From Cymbomonas tetramitiformis (Eukaryota; Chlorophyta; Pyramimonadophyceae; Pyramimonadales; Pyramimonadaceae), in the NCBI GenBank assembly GCA_001247695.2, contig LGRX02012505.1:30769-94768 (forward strand): a stretch of DNA of 64,000 nt, written 5' to 3'. The translations under genes and the position numbers were made by a program. Below the pieces are notes generated by a model, which worked only from the letters and a program-made list of their open reading frames with translations, did no database searches and was not told the origin of the DNA. This document shows, one piece after another, positions 1-11,349 of the stretch. The stretch's first letter is position 1; every line of letters begins with the position of its first letter.

Positions 1-1400
1 GGCCGGGAGGCTGCACCGAGGACCTGGGGGGAAGCCTGGGGGCCGGGAGGCTGCATCGAGGACTTGGGGAAGAGCGGATGGCTGATCGCTGCTTCGGGAT
101 ATCACCGGCCTTGGGAACAGGGACACCTTGGGGTATCTAAGACCTGGGATGGATCGGGGCCTGTGGATGGGCGCGGGGGGTTGTCGGAAGAGCAGAGACG
201 GGGGCGCACCCGGGCGTGTTGGAGGCCTCGGGGTGAGTGTAGCCTGACACCCTTTGTCCATGGGCGCGCTGGGCTCCGGACTGCCCTCGTGATGGCGTTG
301 TACCGAGCGCCGCCGCGGGCTTCCCATGACGCTTGACTCCGGGCCTTCGTGCGCCGTGATGGGACCTGTTATGCATTGTGGTGTCCCTTGCTCCTCAGCA
401 TCAGACTCCCTTCACCGACAAAGCCTTCACTGACAAAGCCGCTCGGTTCAGTGACAGGGTGCAGATTCTGACAGGGAACTCCATCCTGTATGGCAGATCA
501 CGGATGGGCATTCAATGCCAATTCATAAAATGCTGGAGAGCCTTAAGATCAGCGCTCGGCACCGAGAAAGTCCAGGTTGGAAGAGAAGGCTGTCGGTGGA
601 GGCGCACGCTTGTGCGAGACGGAAGGCGAGGCTGGGAAGAGCTTCCTGGGGCTGCCTCGCGAAGTGGGCTGCGAGGAGGCATCTGGGCGGGAGTTGGGGA
701 CTGAGTGGCTATATGCATCTAGCTGTGCCAGCCGATTCTCTGCATAAGACGTTGGAGCAATCTGCAAGGCCCAGCAGCACCTCGCATTCCCTCAGACCGT
801 CGTCAGCATGCATCACACCAGGCTATGCGCGGAGAAGGTATTGCCTCCGCCCGCGGTAGGGAACAGAGTCTCCTCTGACGTGTAATGCATTTGAAAGATA
901 TTGAGGGGGACATGTGCGGTGAAACTTGGACGGCATGAAACTCGGAGATTTCCAACGCATTGCGAAGGCGGATGCAGGCGTGCTGGCCTGAAAGCAAGGG
1001 CCGTCGGATTCGTGCAAGGCACGATGTCGTTTGAGGCACAGGGACACACGAAGTGCTGGCGAAACGTAGAGTGGCGCGCCGACTGGGCGCAATTGAAACG
1101 AGAGACAAGAAATAGAACCTTAAGAAGATACACATAGTTTAACGCGGTTTGTGACATGCTGCAGAAGCTTTTAGAGCGAGAGAGATACCTTGGGAGTCTC
1201 TTCTAGTTTGCTGCTATGAAACCGTCGAGGCGATGCTTGAGGACTTCTCGGGATTTCGGGTAGGGTGTCCCGAAAGGGTCCCACAGCCACCCCTGCACAC
1301 GACGGAACACGTACAATATAGATGAGTGCTCAGCAGCACGGACGCCAAACTCATCTATCCCCGAAGACGCCACTCTGTGAGTCACAAGACCAACTGGCAC
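1..1400. other. GC-rich region without an assignable gene; short tandem duplication at its left edge
   Basis: Positions 1-68 hold about one and a half copies of a roughly 44-bp unit beginning GGCCGGGAGGCTGCA. Short open frames run on both strands but overlap each other, have no recognisable domains and no convincing splice signals. I see no gene here. Confidence 0.5.
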
Positions 1401-1421
1401 CCTTGGGATGTGTCCAGCGGC

Positions 1422-1830
1422 ACAGTGTAACTGCTGAAGCGTTACATGCCAACGGGAGAAGTGTCGTTCGATGGAAGTATACAGCGACAAGGTGTAACTG
1501 CAGAAGCATGACGTGCCACCGGGATTAAATGCCGTTCGTTTCATGTATACAGCGGCAGAGTGTAACTGCCATGGCGTGCCACCGGGGCGAAATGTCGTTC
1601 GTTGCATGCATACAGCGGCAGAGTGTAATTGCTGAAGCGTGCCACCGAGGAGAAATGTCGTTCGTTGCATGTATTCAGCGACAAGTTGTAACTGCTGAAT
1701 CATGACGTGCCACCGTGGTTAAATGTCGTTCGTTGAATGTATACAGCGATAGAGAGTAACTGCTGAAGAATGACGTGCCACCAGGGCGAAATGTCGCGCG
1801 TTGCATGTACATAGCGGCAGACGGTCTTGG
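1422..1830. repeat. Minisatellite, about 62-70 bp unit, 6-7 degenerate copies
   Basis: Each copy carries GTGTAACTGCTGAAG, then GTGCCACCG, then AAATGTCGTTCGTTGCATG and TATACAGCGGCAGA. Copies differ by substitutions and by presence or absence of a short CATGAC segment. The minus-strand open frame across it (1203-1703) is an artefact of the repeat. Confidence 0.85.
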
Positions 1831-3340
1831 CTGAAGTGCGAGGAGTCTCTAGGCCAAATGGCAATCCTGATATTTACAGAGGGGTCTTCGCTGAAATGCA
1901 ATAAGCTTGACAGTGGAAAAGACATTGATGCCCACATACGACGGAGCGGGCTAAAGCATGTTTCAGAGCGCGGAAATCACACTCCCGCAGGAAATAGAGG
2001 AGTACAGCCTGGTTATGTAGTTGCATTCGACCATTCTTACTGCTATTTAGGGATGTGAAAGAAAATCGTCGCCGTTAAGTTTCTGCTCAGACAAGTCGTA
2101 CACTCAAAAATCGTGTGCCGCGAAGGCGCGTGCAGCTGAGAAAGTTCGCGCCATCACGCAACCCATGTTTTCGGCAGAGCATACCTCCAGCACCCATACA
2201 GGGCTAAGCCAGAATATGGCAACACGCTCGAAAGTCCCCTTGTCCACAATGGCGACAGGGCTGCGCGTTTGACAACGAGATGGCGCCTCAAGGTGTTGGA
2301 ACTAAATTCTTGACAACAAGCTATGAGAGTGAATTGTATATCATTTGTCAATACATCTTTACAACGTTTCTTCGAAGCAGATACTGCCGCCCCACACCGT
2401 TGGGCGTTCGAAACAACAGATAATCGAGTGCGCGTGTCGTTGTGAAACTATATTAGAGGATATAGCAAAAAGACACTGTTTCCTCCCGTGAATATCATCT
2501 TAACGCTGTAATGACGAGGCCTCATTTTCTAGCATGACGCAACTAAGTTGTAAAGTTCTGCTAAAGTGTCACCAAATTCTCATCGCATGACCAAAGCAGC
2601 AGTCCAAGTCCCAAGGGATGATGAACTGTAGTTTTCTAGAGCGATTTTTTGGACGCTCTGCAGATCAGCAGACGAGAGCAGAGGGAGAGTGAGGTCTTTG
2701 GTCTTGTGTTGTTGTCTCTCGTCTTCTTGCGTTTCCGTTCGATCGATACCCACCGACCGCTCGCGTCGCGTCGCGTCGCGTCCCGTCGCGTGACACCAAG
2801 GCAAGCCGAAGGGAAGTAAGTAGTACCTGTAACTATGTACTATCAATGGGGTACCCCATGGTGACACCTTCCGCCGAGCGACAGGTCGAGTCTCGAGTTT
2901 CGACTCTCGAGTGTCGCTGTCGATGGTGGAGATCAATTCGAATTGATAGGCCTTTGTTTTGCGATAAACATAGTGATAAATACGACTAAATATGAAAATA
3001 GGGGAAAAAATCGGAGATGAAATCGAAGATTCCCCCTCTTTTGAAAAATCGGGAAAAAATTCAGTGCTTTAACAGTGCGAATTAACACTGCGTTTTTGAG
3101 GCCCAAATCGTAGGCTGGAAAAATGAAGCCAGACACTGTGACACTGTACGCTGTATACGATTTCTGTCTCAGTTTTTTTTACGTCTTCATTCTTCAAATC
3201 TGAGAAATGTGTGAACGGATTCCGAAAATTCAGTGGCTCTTAACACTGTGAAAAATGAAGCCAGAATCGTAGGCTGTACACTGTACGCTGTACACGACAC
3301 AGAGTAGAGCTGTGACACACGACACAGTGAGCTGTGACAC
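1831..3340. other. Unassigned DNA with short simple repeats
   Basis: This stretch has a CGTCG run near 2760-2790 and a near-palindromic CTCGAGTTTCGACTCTCGAG block near 2890-2915. A GC-rich patch around 2640-2935 could be a 5' UTR or promoter but nothing supports that. No coding region was recognised. Confidence 0.4.
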
Positions 3341-3366
3341 ACGACTCAGTGTGTCACTGTACACAC

Positions 3367-3421
3367 ACGACACGACACGACACGACACGACACGACACGA
3401 CACGACACGACACGACACGAC
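3367..3421. repeat. CGACA pentanucleotide microsatellite
   Basis: About eleven uninterrupted CGACA units. The minus-strand reading frame shows VVSCR repeats, which is a consequence of the microsatellite. It is preceded by degenerate GTGACACACGAC and CACTGTACGCTGTACAC repeats. Confidence 0.9.
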
Positions 3422-3449
3422 AGTATAAATAAAATTAAATATAAATATA

Positions 3450-3690
3450 AAGGTCATCCATGAATGACAAGGTATGACTTCACAGTGCGGTAATAATTAA
3501 ATTTTAATTATATTTAACCCAGGTCATCAGTGAATAATGAAGGGGGTCTGGGCGGAGCCCCCAGCGGTAGCCCCACATTACATGCAGTTCATGCATAAAT
3601 GACAACGTATGACTTCACACGGCGTTAATAATGTAATTCAGGTCATCAGAGAAAAATGAAGGGGGGTCTGGGGGAGCCCCCCCAGAGGTA
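3450..3690. repeat. Two degenerate copies of a roughly 120-bp repeat
   Basis: Both copies contain ATGACAA(G/C)GTATGACTTCAC, then GTTAATAAT or GGTAATAAT, then CAGGTCATCAG and AATGAAGGGGGTCTGGG followed by a C-rich tract. The second copy is diverged and ends near the C-rich tract at about 3690. No coding potential. Confidence 0.6.
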
Positions 3691-4018
3691 CCCAACCCCT
3701 CCTCCTCCCCCCTTGGCCGCCTCTATTTGTCGCGGGTCTCTCACTCTTCACATGATGATGATGCGGATGATGGATACTCAGGGGGGGGGTTATTTTTTCC
3801 CCACCTGTACGTTCACGTACCCCCTATATCGATGGCTTATCGATGGCTTATCGATGGTTCCCTTCGTTTGGTTTCTGGTTTCCTTTCCTTCGCTTTCCGA
3901 CCCTTTCGTTTGGCTTCTGTTGATGTCGCTTTCCTGTTGAAAATAAACGGTGTCTTGATCTTTGCTCATAAGTTTCGGGGTACACAACTTCCCACCGTAT
4001 ATATTTACATCCATAGAG

Positions 4019-4997
4019 ATGTCAGTCTCCAAATTTGCCAATGCGCCCCTCACTCGCTACATTGCCAAAGATGCCTCCAAAGGCGGCATCATGTATGGTT
4101 TCCGTTTCCGCTTTGTGTTGTGGACCTTGTGTCCGGCAGTGAATTTATTGCTGACTCCCTTTTGTTTGGTTTTTACAGCAACAAGATCGTCGACGGAAAT
4201 TTCTTGTGAGTCGCATAGCTATTTTTGTTAGTTATTTATCATCTTTGAATTTTCCTTGAGTTTTCCAGGCGCCAGTTCACACGTTCAGCTCGCTCACCCA
4301 ATCTTCGTGGCTTGCAGCGCTTCGCATGTGTTGAAGTCATCTCCTCGCACGCTGGTGGGCACAGATGACAAAGGAAACCAGTATTATGAAAGTATGACGT
4401 CTCAGCTTGGTGCGCTGCTGAGTTGTTTTGCTTCACTTAACTGGCTTGAAAGCCCTGCTGGTGCTCCGTTGCTGGAGCTGGGTGCTTCCATAAAACTAAG
4501 CCACGACGTGTCTCTTTGCGCTCTCAGGACGTCATAGGTGGGTGCTATATTCCGATCACGATGACTACGTCGATGCACCCACTGGCATCCCCCCGGAATG
4601 GCACGGTACATATTTATTCTTACTTGAACCGAATCCCGAAGCGTGTTGCTTTATGACCTCTTTCGGTATTAATTGCGCCTCTATTGAAACCTGCTGTTCG
4701 GTTATTTTCCAGGATGGATCAATCACATTAATGACTTCACTGGTCCAGAGGTATACTCCTTGCCCTCGGTCTACCGCCTGTCGTGATGATTATCTCCCAG
4801 CTAAGAAACCCTAAGGCGCTTCCCTTGCTGACACATCGGTGGATACGCTTTCACAGATGGAAGCAACGAAGCCATTTTATGCCATCCCTGCCACTGTGAC
4901 GAAGACCGGTACTCCCGACGCGTATAAGCCTAAGGGAAGCTGGAAGCACCCAGCTAAGAGGAGCTGGGGGAAGTACACCTCTTTCTGCGGCGTTTAA
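4019..4997 (+). CDS. NDUFA12: NADH:ubiquinone oxidoreductase subunit NDUFA12 (B17.2/DAP13 family), six exons
   Basis: Accessory subunit of mitochondrial complex I, on the matrix side of the peripheral arm. I infer exons 4019-4092, 4179-4205, 4318-4391, 4528-4605, 4713-4750 and 4857-4997. All introns begin GT and end AG (GTATGG, GTGAGT, GTATGA, GTACAT, GTATAC donors). The spliced frame is exactly 432 nt, giving 143 residues, matching the usual length of about 145. Family hallmarks are visible: TLVGTDDKGNQYYE across exon 3, RRHRWVLY at the exon 3/4 junction, PPEWHGWINHI across exons 4/5, and GTPDAYKPKGSW in the last exon. The start ATG (MSVSKFANAP) lies just before an RYIAKDASKGG segment. Exon 2 is only 27 nt. 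The related assembly factor NDUFAF2 is the main alternative, but the HRWV and PPEWHGW blocks and the C-terminal GTP-Y-P segment favour NDUFA12. Exon borders are inferred without transcripts. Confidence 0.88.
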
Positions 4998-7935
4998 GAA
5001 GGCCGTTCGTGTCCATAGACCAGCGCCGTTTTCCGAAAGTTACTTCGAGTAAAAATGTATTCCAGTCGGAACTTCGAGAATTTGCCTTTGCGGTCTGTAA
5101 CGTTTTTCTCTGGAGTTCTGGTGCTCTCTGTTCGCGTGTGAGGATTTCTCCACAATGAAGGAGGGAGGTTCCGGAGCCGGCAACTTCTCGCGAGACCCTT
5201 GCTTCCTCCGGCATCGTCCGGAATACAATTTGTGTATCTGTGTAAACGTATGTATGTACATACACGTTTTTATGCTTTATGATCCACGTTCATGCAATCG
5301 TCATCGCGTTAAATGAAGTTCGCGAGGGAAAATGTCAACGTCTTTGTCCAAGTCCCACGCAGGTGCTCTCTTTGCTCACGTTGTAATCCAGCATTTTCGG
5401 CGAAGATCACGATGCGTGTCTATTGTCCTTCCTATCACTTCCGGGTTTCGGTAAATAAGGCGCCAGCAGTTCTTCCTTGCCGGCAGAAATGTTGCTCTCA
5501 AACTGATACATTCGTCAACTGTGGTACTACTCAACAGCTTGTGCAGCTGCGGCGCCTGAAAACAGTCGGCACTGTCGTGCTTGCCTGCCCGCGTGCAAAC
5601 GTTTCCTGCCTACTTGTTGCAGCACTGCTGGGGAACTTGCGAGGAACCACTTTCTTGGAGGGATGCCCTTGAGGAAGCGAGCGCGAGTCACGATGGTGTA
5701 TTTTGTTTCAAGCACACCGGCTTCTTGAGTGAAGCCCTTCATATCGAAAAGAGTTGCCGCCGCCCCAGCAGCTGAGAGTTTACTTTTGTATGGAGAGTTG
5801 GGCACGACCTGCTTTCCTCGCACAAGCAGATGAAGAGGCTTTCCCCAAACTTGAAACGTCCCCGCCCTTCTGTATGGTGGTTACTTTTTTTAAACTCCAC
5901 CCTTTGCTCGACTTAGAGGTAGGTTGTGTGTTCCCTTTTCTGCGGAGGACACTCTCGTGCTTGCAGCATAATGCACCTTACGAAGAGTGAAATGAGGTTG
6001 TACCCTTCACAATTTCTACCGAATTCTTTGTTTTAGTCCACGATAACCACACGTCGCGATCGGTTGCACAACGATCTTGGCATCTCAAAGCAGAGTCTCT
6101 ACTAGTTTTGACCCCAGGTACTTTTTAACCACATCATACAAGTTTGTTCTGGATATCTTCTGTGGTATCAGTGACTCAGGTGACCAAAGGCTTGAAGCCG
6201 GAAATTTCATGTTGGCCGTCACCAATGTGAAGTCTTCCTGTTGACATACAGTTTTTTAATGCGTTTAATGTTTCTGATTCTCAACGATTCTTCTAAAATT
6301 GCAGCTGTCTGCGACTGCATTCCCTTGAGTTGCTATGCACCCGTAGGCACTCCTTATGAAACGGCTTTTCCGAAGTCAGGAGGTTCCTGAAACTATGAAG
6401 TTATTTTTACTGATATTCGACTCAAGGAACTGAACTGTGAAGAGATGCCTGACTTGAATTATATGCATGGAATGGCTCAACTCTCCAAGGCAGGTTGTAT
6501 TACCTAGACATATGGAATGTTTGTCAACTGCAGACCTTGTGTGGATGTAGCTTTGAGCAAACTCGACGGAGGTGAAACATGGCTGTTATGAATAACCGGC
6601 CCTTCGATACAGAAAGTCAATTTTTAATGAGAACATATTGCGCGCTTCACATACTAAGTGAGTGCATTTGGAAGTAATCTGTATTGCAAGAATGATTTCC
6701 CTTGATAAATCCCTGCATCTAACAATGTATCATCAGTGTCAGATGGTGCATGCTGTGACGGGTTGCAATCAGGAGCAAAAAATATTCCAAGACATGTACT
6801 GATAATATCTACATGTATGACGAAACATCCCTAAAGTTTAGGTACCCTTGATGTAAAATAAAACATAACAATAGGGGTTGGGGTATGCTTGAGACTCGTT
6901 TGCACCTCCGCATATTTGAGTCGATAATGTCGTTCACGTGATGATCAACGTTCAAATAATGTCAGTGTCATTGTTCGTTTATTTCCGCCGATCAAATAAT
7001 TTCGCATCGTCGCGCACTTTCGAAATGTATTTTCAATTAGTTTGGATGTTTTCCCCTCAGCTATAACATCAACTTGGGATTTTTGCAAAGTAATTGGCTG
7101 ATCGATTATTGACGATAGGAAATCGTTAATAATCATCTGTTGTGGGAAAAACAAAGTACGGTAGTAAGGGGAAATCTGTCTGATAACAGTCACGTTTGCA
7201 ACGCCCATGGTAGGAACATGATGATTTATGATATATCTTAAAAAACTAGTCACTAGCCTTGCCCCCACACCGAACATATGTTTCATCCCTACGTAAACGA
7301 GGCTCAAATCCGAAAATGATCCGCAGTGTTGCAAGCAGAAACATAATCAGTTTAGAGTGACGTTCTTGCTATCGGCCATGTTACCCATTTCAAAAAGGGT
7401 TCCATACACATGTCGCTTGCTTAATTATCGAAATCATGGCAAATAAGCCAAGGCAGTTTGCATGTCCAGCAAAGTGGTTTCTAATCACAGTTTCGATAGG
7501 CATTTTTCGTGGAGAAGAAATGTACATGACGACGTCGGGTTGGAAGCAGATGGGACCGTTTCCGCAGCTTGGGATTCGCATTGGGTCGCGCAAATCCCGC
7601 TTTAGCATTCCAGCATTAGCACCTCCACATCATGCACATCCGCCATCTCCTCGGGCAATCCCTTCCACAGCTCATCTCACACACCCTGCACAACAACAAA
7701 ACAAACTCATCATGCACAAACAAACACCGCAAGAATGCTAAGATTGCCTAAAGGCCCAACAACCATTGCAGCGAGAGCTCAAGGTCCCATCACATATTCC
7801 CAATCCTCATCATGCGACATGCACAGGGGCACGCACACACTGAACGGCATGAGACGCGCGAACTGACGCTAGCCCACCGTCATCCCAGCCCAGTGGATAA
7901 GAAAAGCATGCCGGAATGGTACAGCTGCACTCAAT
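4998..7935. other. Intergenic DNA without an assignable gene
   Basis: This is unique-looking sequence of lower GC than the DNA to its right. Two open frames might be exons: minus 5527-5823 (98 codons, bounded by an AG and possible GTAGG-type donors) and minus 6945-7334 (129 codons). Neither has a domain I recognise. An AT-rich part runs from about 6000 to 6950 with nothing apparent. Near 7830-7910 begins a dispersed repeat also seen near 49600. Confidence 0.4.
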
Positions 7936-10200
7936 GACAGATGAATCTAACCTGACCCGGGGGGTGTTTTGTGCCTCTCTTGCACGGGCCGCACAGGGAA
8001 ATTCTAAATCGGAAGTATCATTCAGGTAAGGGGAGAGAGCCAGGGAGAAACTGGTGGGAGGGGAGGGGTGAGTGCGGGAAGAATGGGATGGATCAAAGGA
8101 GAGTTACCATGCCGCACAGAGGGAGGAGGGTGGGGATGGGGCGGATCTTGCTGCGCACTCGCCGCTTGGAGCGATTGCTGCGGTGGTGGCGGGCGGCGGA
8201 TGACGGGGGAGCGGGGGTACAATCCGTTGTCAGATCAGTATACGTGTGGGGCGGAGCTGGCTGTAGGAGAGGGTTGGCATAAGGCGGTGAGGGGGTTGGT
8301 GGTGAGGCGTAGTGGCAGCAGGATTTAGCTGGGTGGGCGGGGATTCGGCGGGGCAGGAGGAGGGACTGTGGTTGTAGATGCGGTAGGGTTGGGAAGGTGG
8401 GGGCACGGAGGATGTATGGCCAGGGCACGTTGGTGGTTCCTTGGGTTTCAAGTTGGTGCAGGACGCATTGGAGTTCATTGTGGACGGGGGTCAGGCGGTT
8501 CGATTCAGAGATAAGGTTGGTGGGGGTGGGGTTGGCGGTGGTGGGATGGGAAGAGTGAGGGGAGGAGAGCGTTTGGTGGTTAAGGAGAGCATTTGGGAGT
8601 TGGGAGGTGGAGCAGAAGGTGGTGGCGGATGCAGAAACGGTAGTTTCACATAGGAGGTTCAGAAGCATAGCACCGAGTTTGCAGGTGGCGAATCCTCATG
8701 GGGGTGGGGTAATAACCGATGAGGTGGTAGGTGGGATGATGAGGTGGTGGAAGAGGTGCAGAGTGTAGAAGGGGGAAGCGTAATGGGCCTTGGGTTTGCG
8801 GCGGAAGACTCCTACGGTAGTTAGGGGCCCTATTGCTTGGCGCCGGGACAGAACATCGGGCTCCGAGACAAAAAACATGGGCGTACACATGAGAAAACAG
8901 AGGAATTGGGAGGCGCTACTGTCCAGGGAGATTGAGCCGGAGATGAGCCCTTTTCTTAGCCTTGCCATGGGAGCCGTGATAATGGCAATGTCGTGGGGGA
9001 GGGGGTGATGGTGGCGGCGGTGGTGGCAGTGGCGTTGGTTGGTATTGGGGTATTGGGGTGGTAGGAGTGGAGGGGCAGGCGCGGTGAAAGGGTGTGTGGT
9101 AGGGTCAAGTAGGCCGGCGAGGTAGGCACGGCGTCCAAGGATGTGGTGGTCGGGGGTCGAAGTGGGGGGTGGGGCAAGGGTGAGGAGGTTGTGGAAGGTT
9201 GGCGAAGCTTCTTGTAGAGGTGGTGCTTGGGCGGAGAGAAGGAAAATGAGAGGTTGCCACTTTGCTGCTTAGGGTTTGCCATCCGGGACTGGTTGGTGAT
9301 GAGGCAGAGGCTGAGCAGGATGACGTTGCGTGAGAGCGGGCCGTAGGATCCGTCCCGGTTGTATCTAGGGTAGGATTGCCTTAGGGAGTGTTTCGGGAAG
9401 GAGAGTACTTCCGCGTCAATGGCGTCAATGGCTTGCCATATGGTTCTCCAAAGGGAATGATCAATGTGGGAGCGGCCTAGGATCGGGAGCCAGATTTTCG
9501 TGGAGGGGGAGGTAGAGAGGGTGGTTACATATCGTTGGATTAAGGAATGGATTACAGTAGCATCAACGGCGGGCGAAGCTGGTCTGAGAGTCAAAGTCGT
9601 GTGAAGGTGGTGGAGGAGGTGAGGGTATCCAGTGCTAGTCCCGAGGATCCGGAGGCCAAAGGTTGGAGGCATGGGTTTCAAAGAATAGTACAAGGGCAAA
9701 GGGCTGGAGGAGATGTTTGGGGTCACATTGGGAGCGGGCGCAGAGCTCCTTTCGGAGGGCAGGCGACGTGGGGGGCATCATTGGGTCAGAGAGACGTTCA
9801 GCGAGGTGGGCGTGCTCCCGTAGGAGGGTGCAAAGTCTTCCAGGGAGGGAGGGGAGGTGCTTGTCAATGCTTGTGAGGAAGAAGTTGGAGGGAACGACGA
9901 CAGATTCGGCTCTGTTCGTGACGGAGATGGTGCAGTATCCTGAGTCTGCTGTGATGCGGAGGCTATTGGTTGGTGGTTGGTTCCTGGGAGAAGCATGGGA
10001 GGTCAGTGAACGCATTGATTGCAAGTTGGCATGCGAAGGAGGAGAGCTCCAGATTGCAGCATAGGGAGAACGGAGTGAAGGGTGGCCAGCGGAGGAGGCG
10101 TGGCTTTTGGAGGGGGCACTGCGTGGAGATGATATTGTTACAGAGCGGAATCAGGTGAGCAGCGAGGGCGGGGTTGTGACAAGATACAACCGACGCGCAC
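7935..10200 (-). pseudogene. Decayed minus-strand coding block, copy 1 of an unidentified repeat family
   Basis: The minus strand, read in shifting frames, keeps a protein signal shared with a second block at about 11.35-16.1 kb. The best stretch is at about 9260-9530: a segment reading SLWRTIWQAIDAIDAEV followed by SYGPLSRNVILLSLCL. Its counterpart at about 14090-14260 reads SLWMSIWRTIDAIDTEV then SYGPLSRNAIALSLCL. Nucleotide similarity is also clear between 7940-8110 and 11350-11535. Frames are broken by indels and the coding is very rich in Pro, Ser and Thr. It may be an old non-LTR element or a duplicated gene. No RT, endonuclease or other named domain was recognised. Confidence 0.35.
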
Positions 10201-10499
10201 ACATCTCCAACCGAATGCAGTACGGATAGATGGATGTATGTACTAATCACTGCCACATATACAATTTGTTAGATTGCGCATTTTGACGCAACCTCTGCAT
10301 GTTGATCCCAGGGTGGTCTGGAGCGAGCAGACCCTGGTGGCTCACCCCGCCGGTGTCGCATAGTACGATCAATGGGACCTGTTGGTCGATGAATGCAAAC
10401 TACTGGTGTAATGATCGAAGATGCATGAAAGCATAAACAAAAGCGGACACCGAGGCGCTCCCCGAACAGATCAAGAGAGATCGCAGAGTGAGACAGCCA

Positions 10500-11145
10500 C
10501 ACCACCCTGCATTTTAATGCAGAGAGAGCAGACTTGTTCCGCTACATTCCTCAAGAGGCAGTGCCCACCAGAAAGATACAACGGAGGCAGCCACCCCACC
10601 CTGCATTTCATTGCAGAGAGAGCAGACTAGTCTGCCCCATTCATCAAGAGGCAGTGCCCACCAGAAAGATACAACGGAGGCAGCCACCCCACCCTGCATT
10701 TCATTGCAGAGAGAGCAGACTAGTCTGCCCCATTCATCAAGAGGCAGTGCCCACCAGAAAGATACAACGGAGGCAGCCACCCCTGCATTTCATTGCAAAG
10801 AGAGCAGACTAGTCTGCCCCATTCATCAAGAGGCAGTGCCCACCAGAAAGATACAACGGAGGCAGCCACCCCACCCTGCATTTCATTGCAGAGAGAGCAG
10901 ACTAGTCTGCCCCATTCATCAAGAGGCAGTGCCCGCCAGAAAGATGCAACGGAGGCAGCCACCCCACCCTGCATTTCATTGCAAAGAGAGCAGACTAGTC
11001 TGCCCCATTCATCAAGAGGCAGTGCCCACCAGAAAGATACAACGGAGGCAGCCACCCCACCCTGCATTTCATTGCAGAGAGAGCAGACTAGTCTGCCCCA
11101 TTCATCAAGAGGCAGTGCCCACCAGAAAGATACCACGGAGGCAGC
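10500..11145. repeat. 93-bp minisatellite, about 7 copies
   Basis: The phrase AGCAGACTAGTCTGCCCC recurs at 10621, 10714, 10803, 10896, 10989 and 11082, with a diverged first copy at about 10527. Spacing is 93 bp, except one 89-bp step where CACC is missing. Because 93 is a multiple of three, long open frames appear in several frames on both strands (for example 10611-11450 and 10720-11262). I treat those as repeat artefacts. AGACTAGTCT is a 10-bp palindrome inside each unit. Confidence 0.95.
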
Positions 11146-11349
11146 CACACCCAGCCACCCATTTTCAACCAGTGGCCGTCCCCATTCACAACGAGGTGCC
11201 AGTGCCTCAAATCCCGGTTCATGGACACACGTCCCCAGACAATTGTAGCAACCAAGAGGCACTGGCCAAGAGAAAGAGAGAGAGAGAGACCAAATTGCAA
11301 AGTCGTCAAGAGGCAGTACCCGTCAGAAAGGTACCACAGGGATTTCAGC

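Noticed and set aside
8093..9726. Long Pro/Ser/Thr-rich minus-strand frames as functional genes
   Set aside because: Frames shift within the block when compared with its relative at 11.35-16.1 kb, so they are remnants, not intact genes.
10500..11145. CRISPR-like array
   Set aside because: Whole units repeat without variable spacers, and the DNA is eukaryotic.
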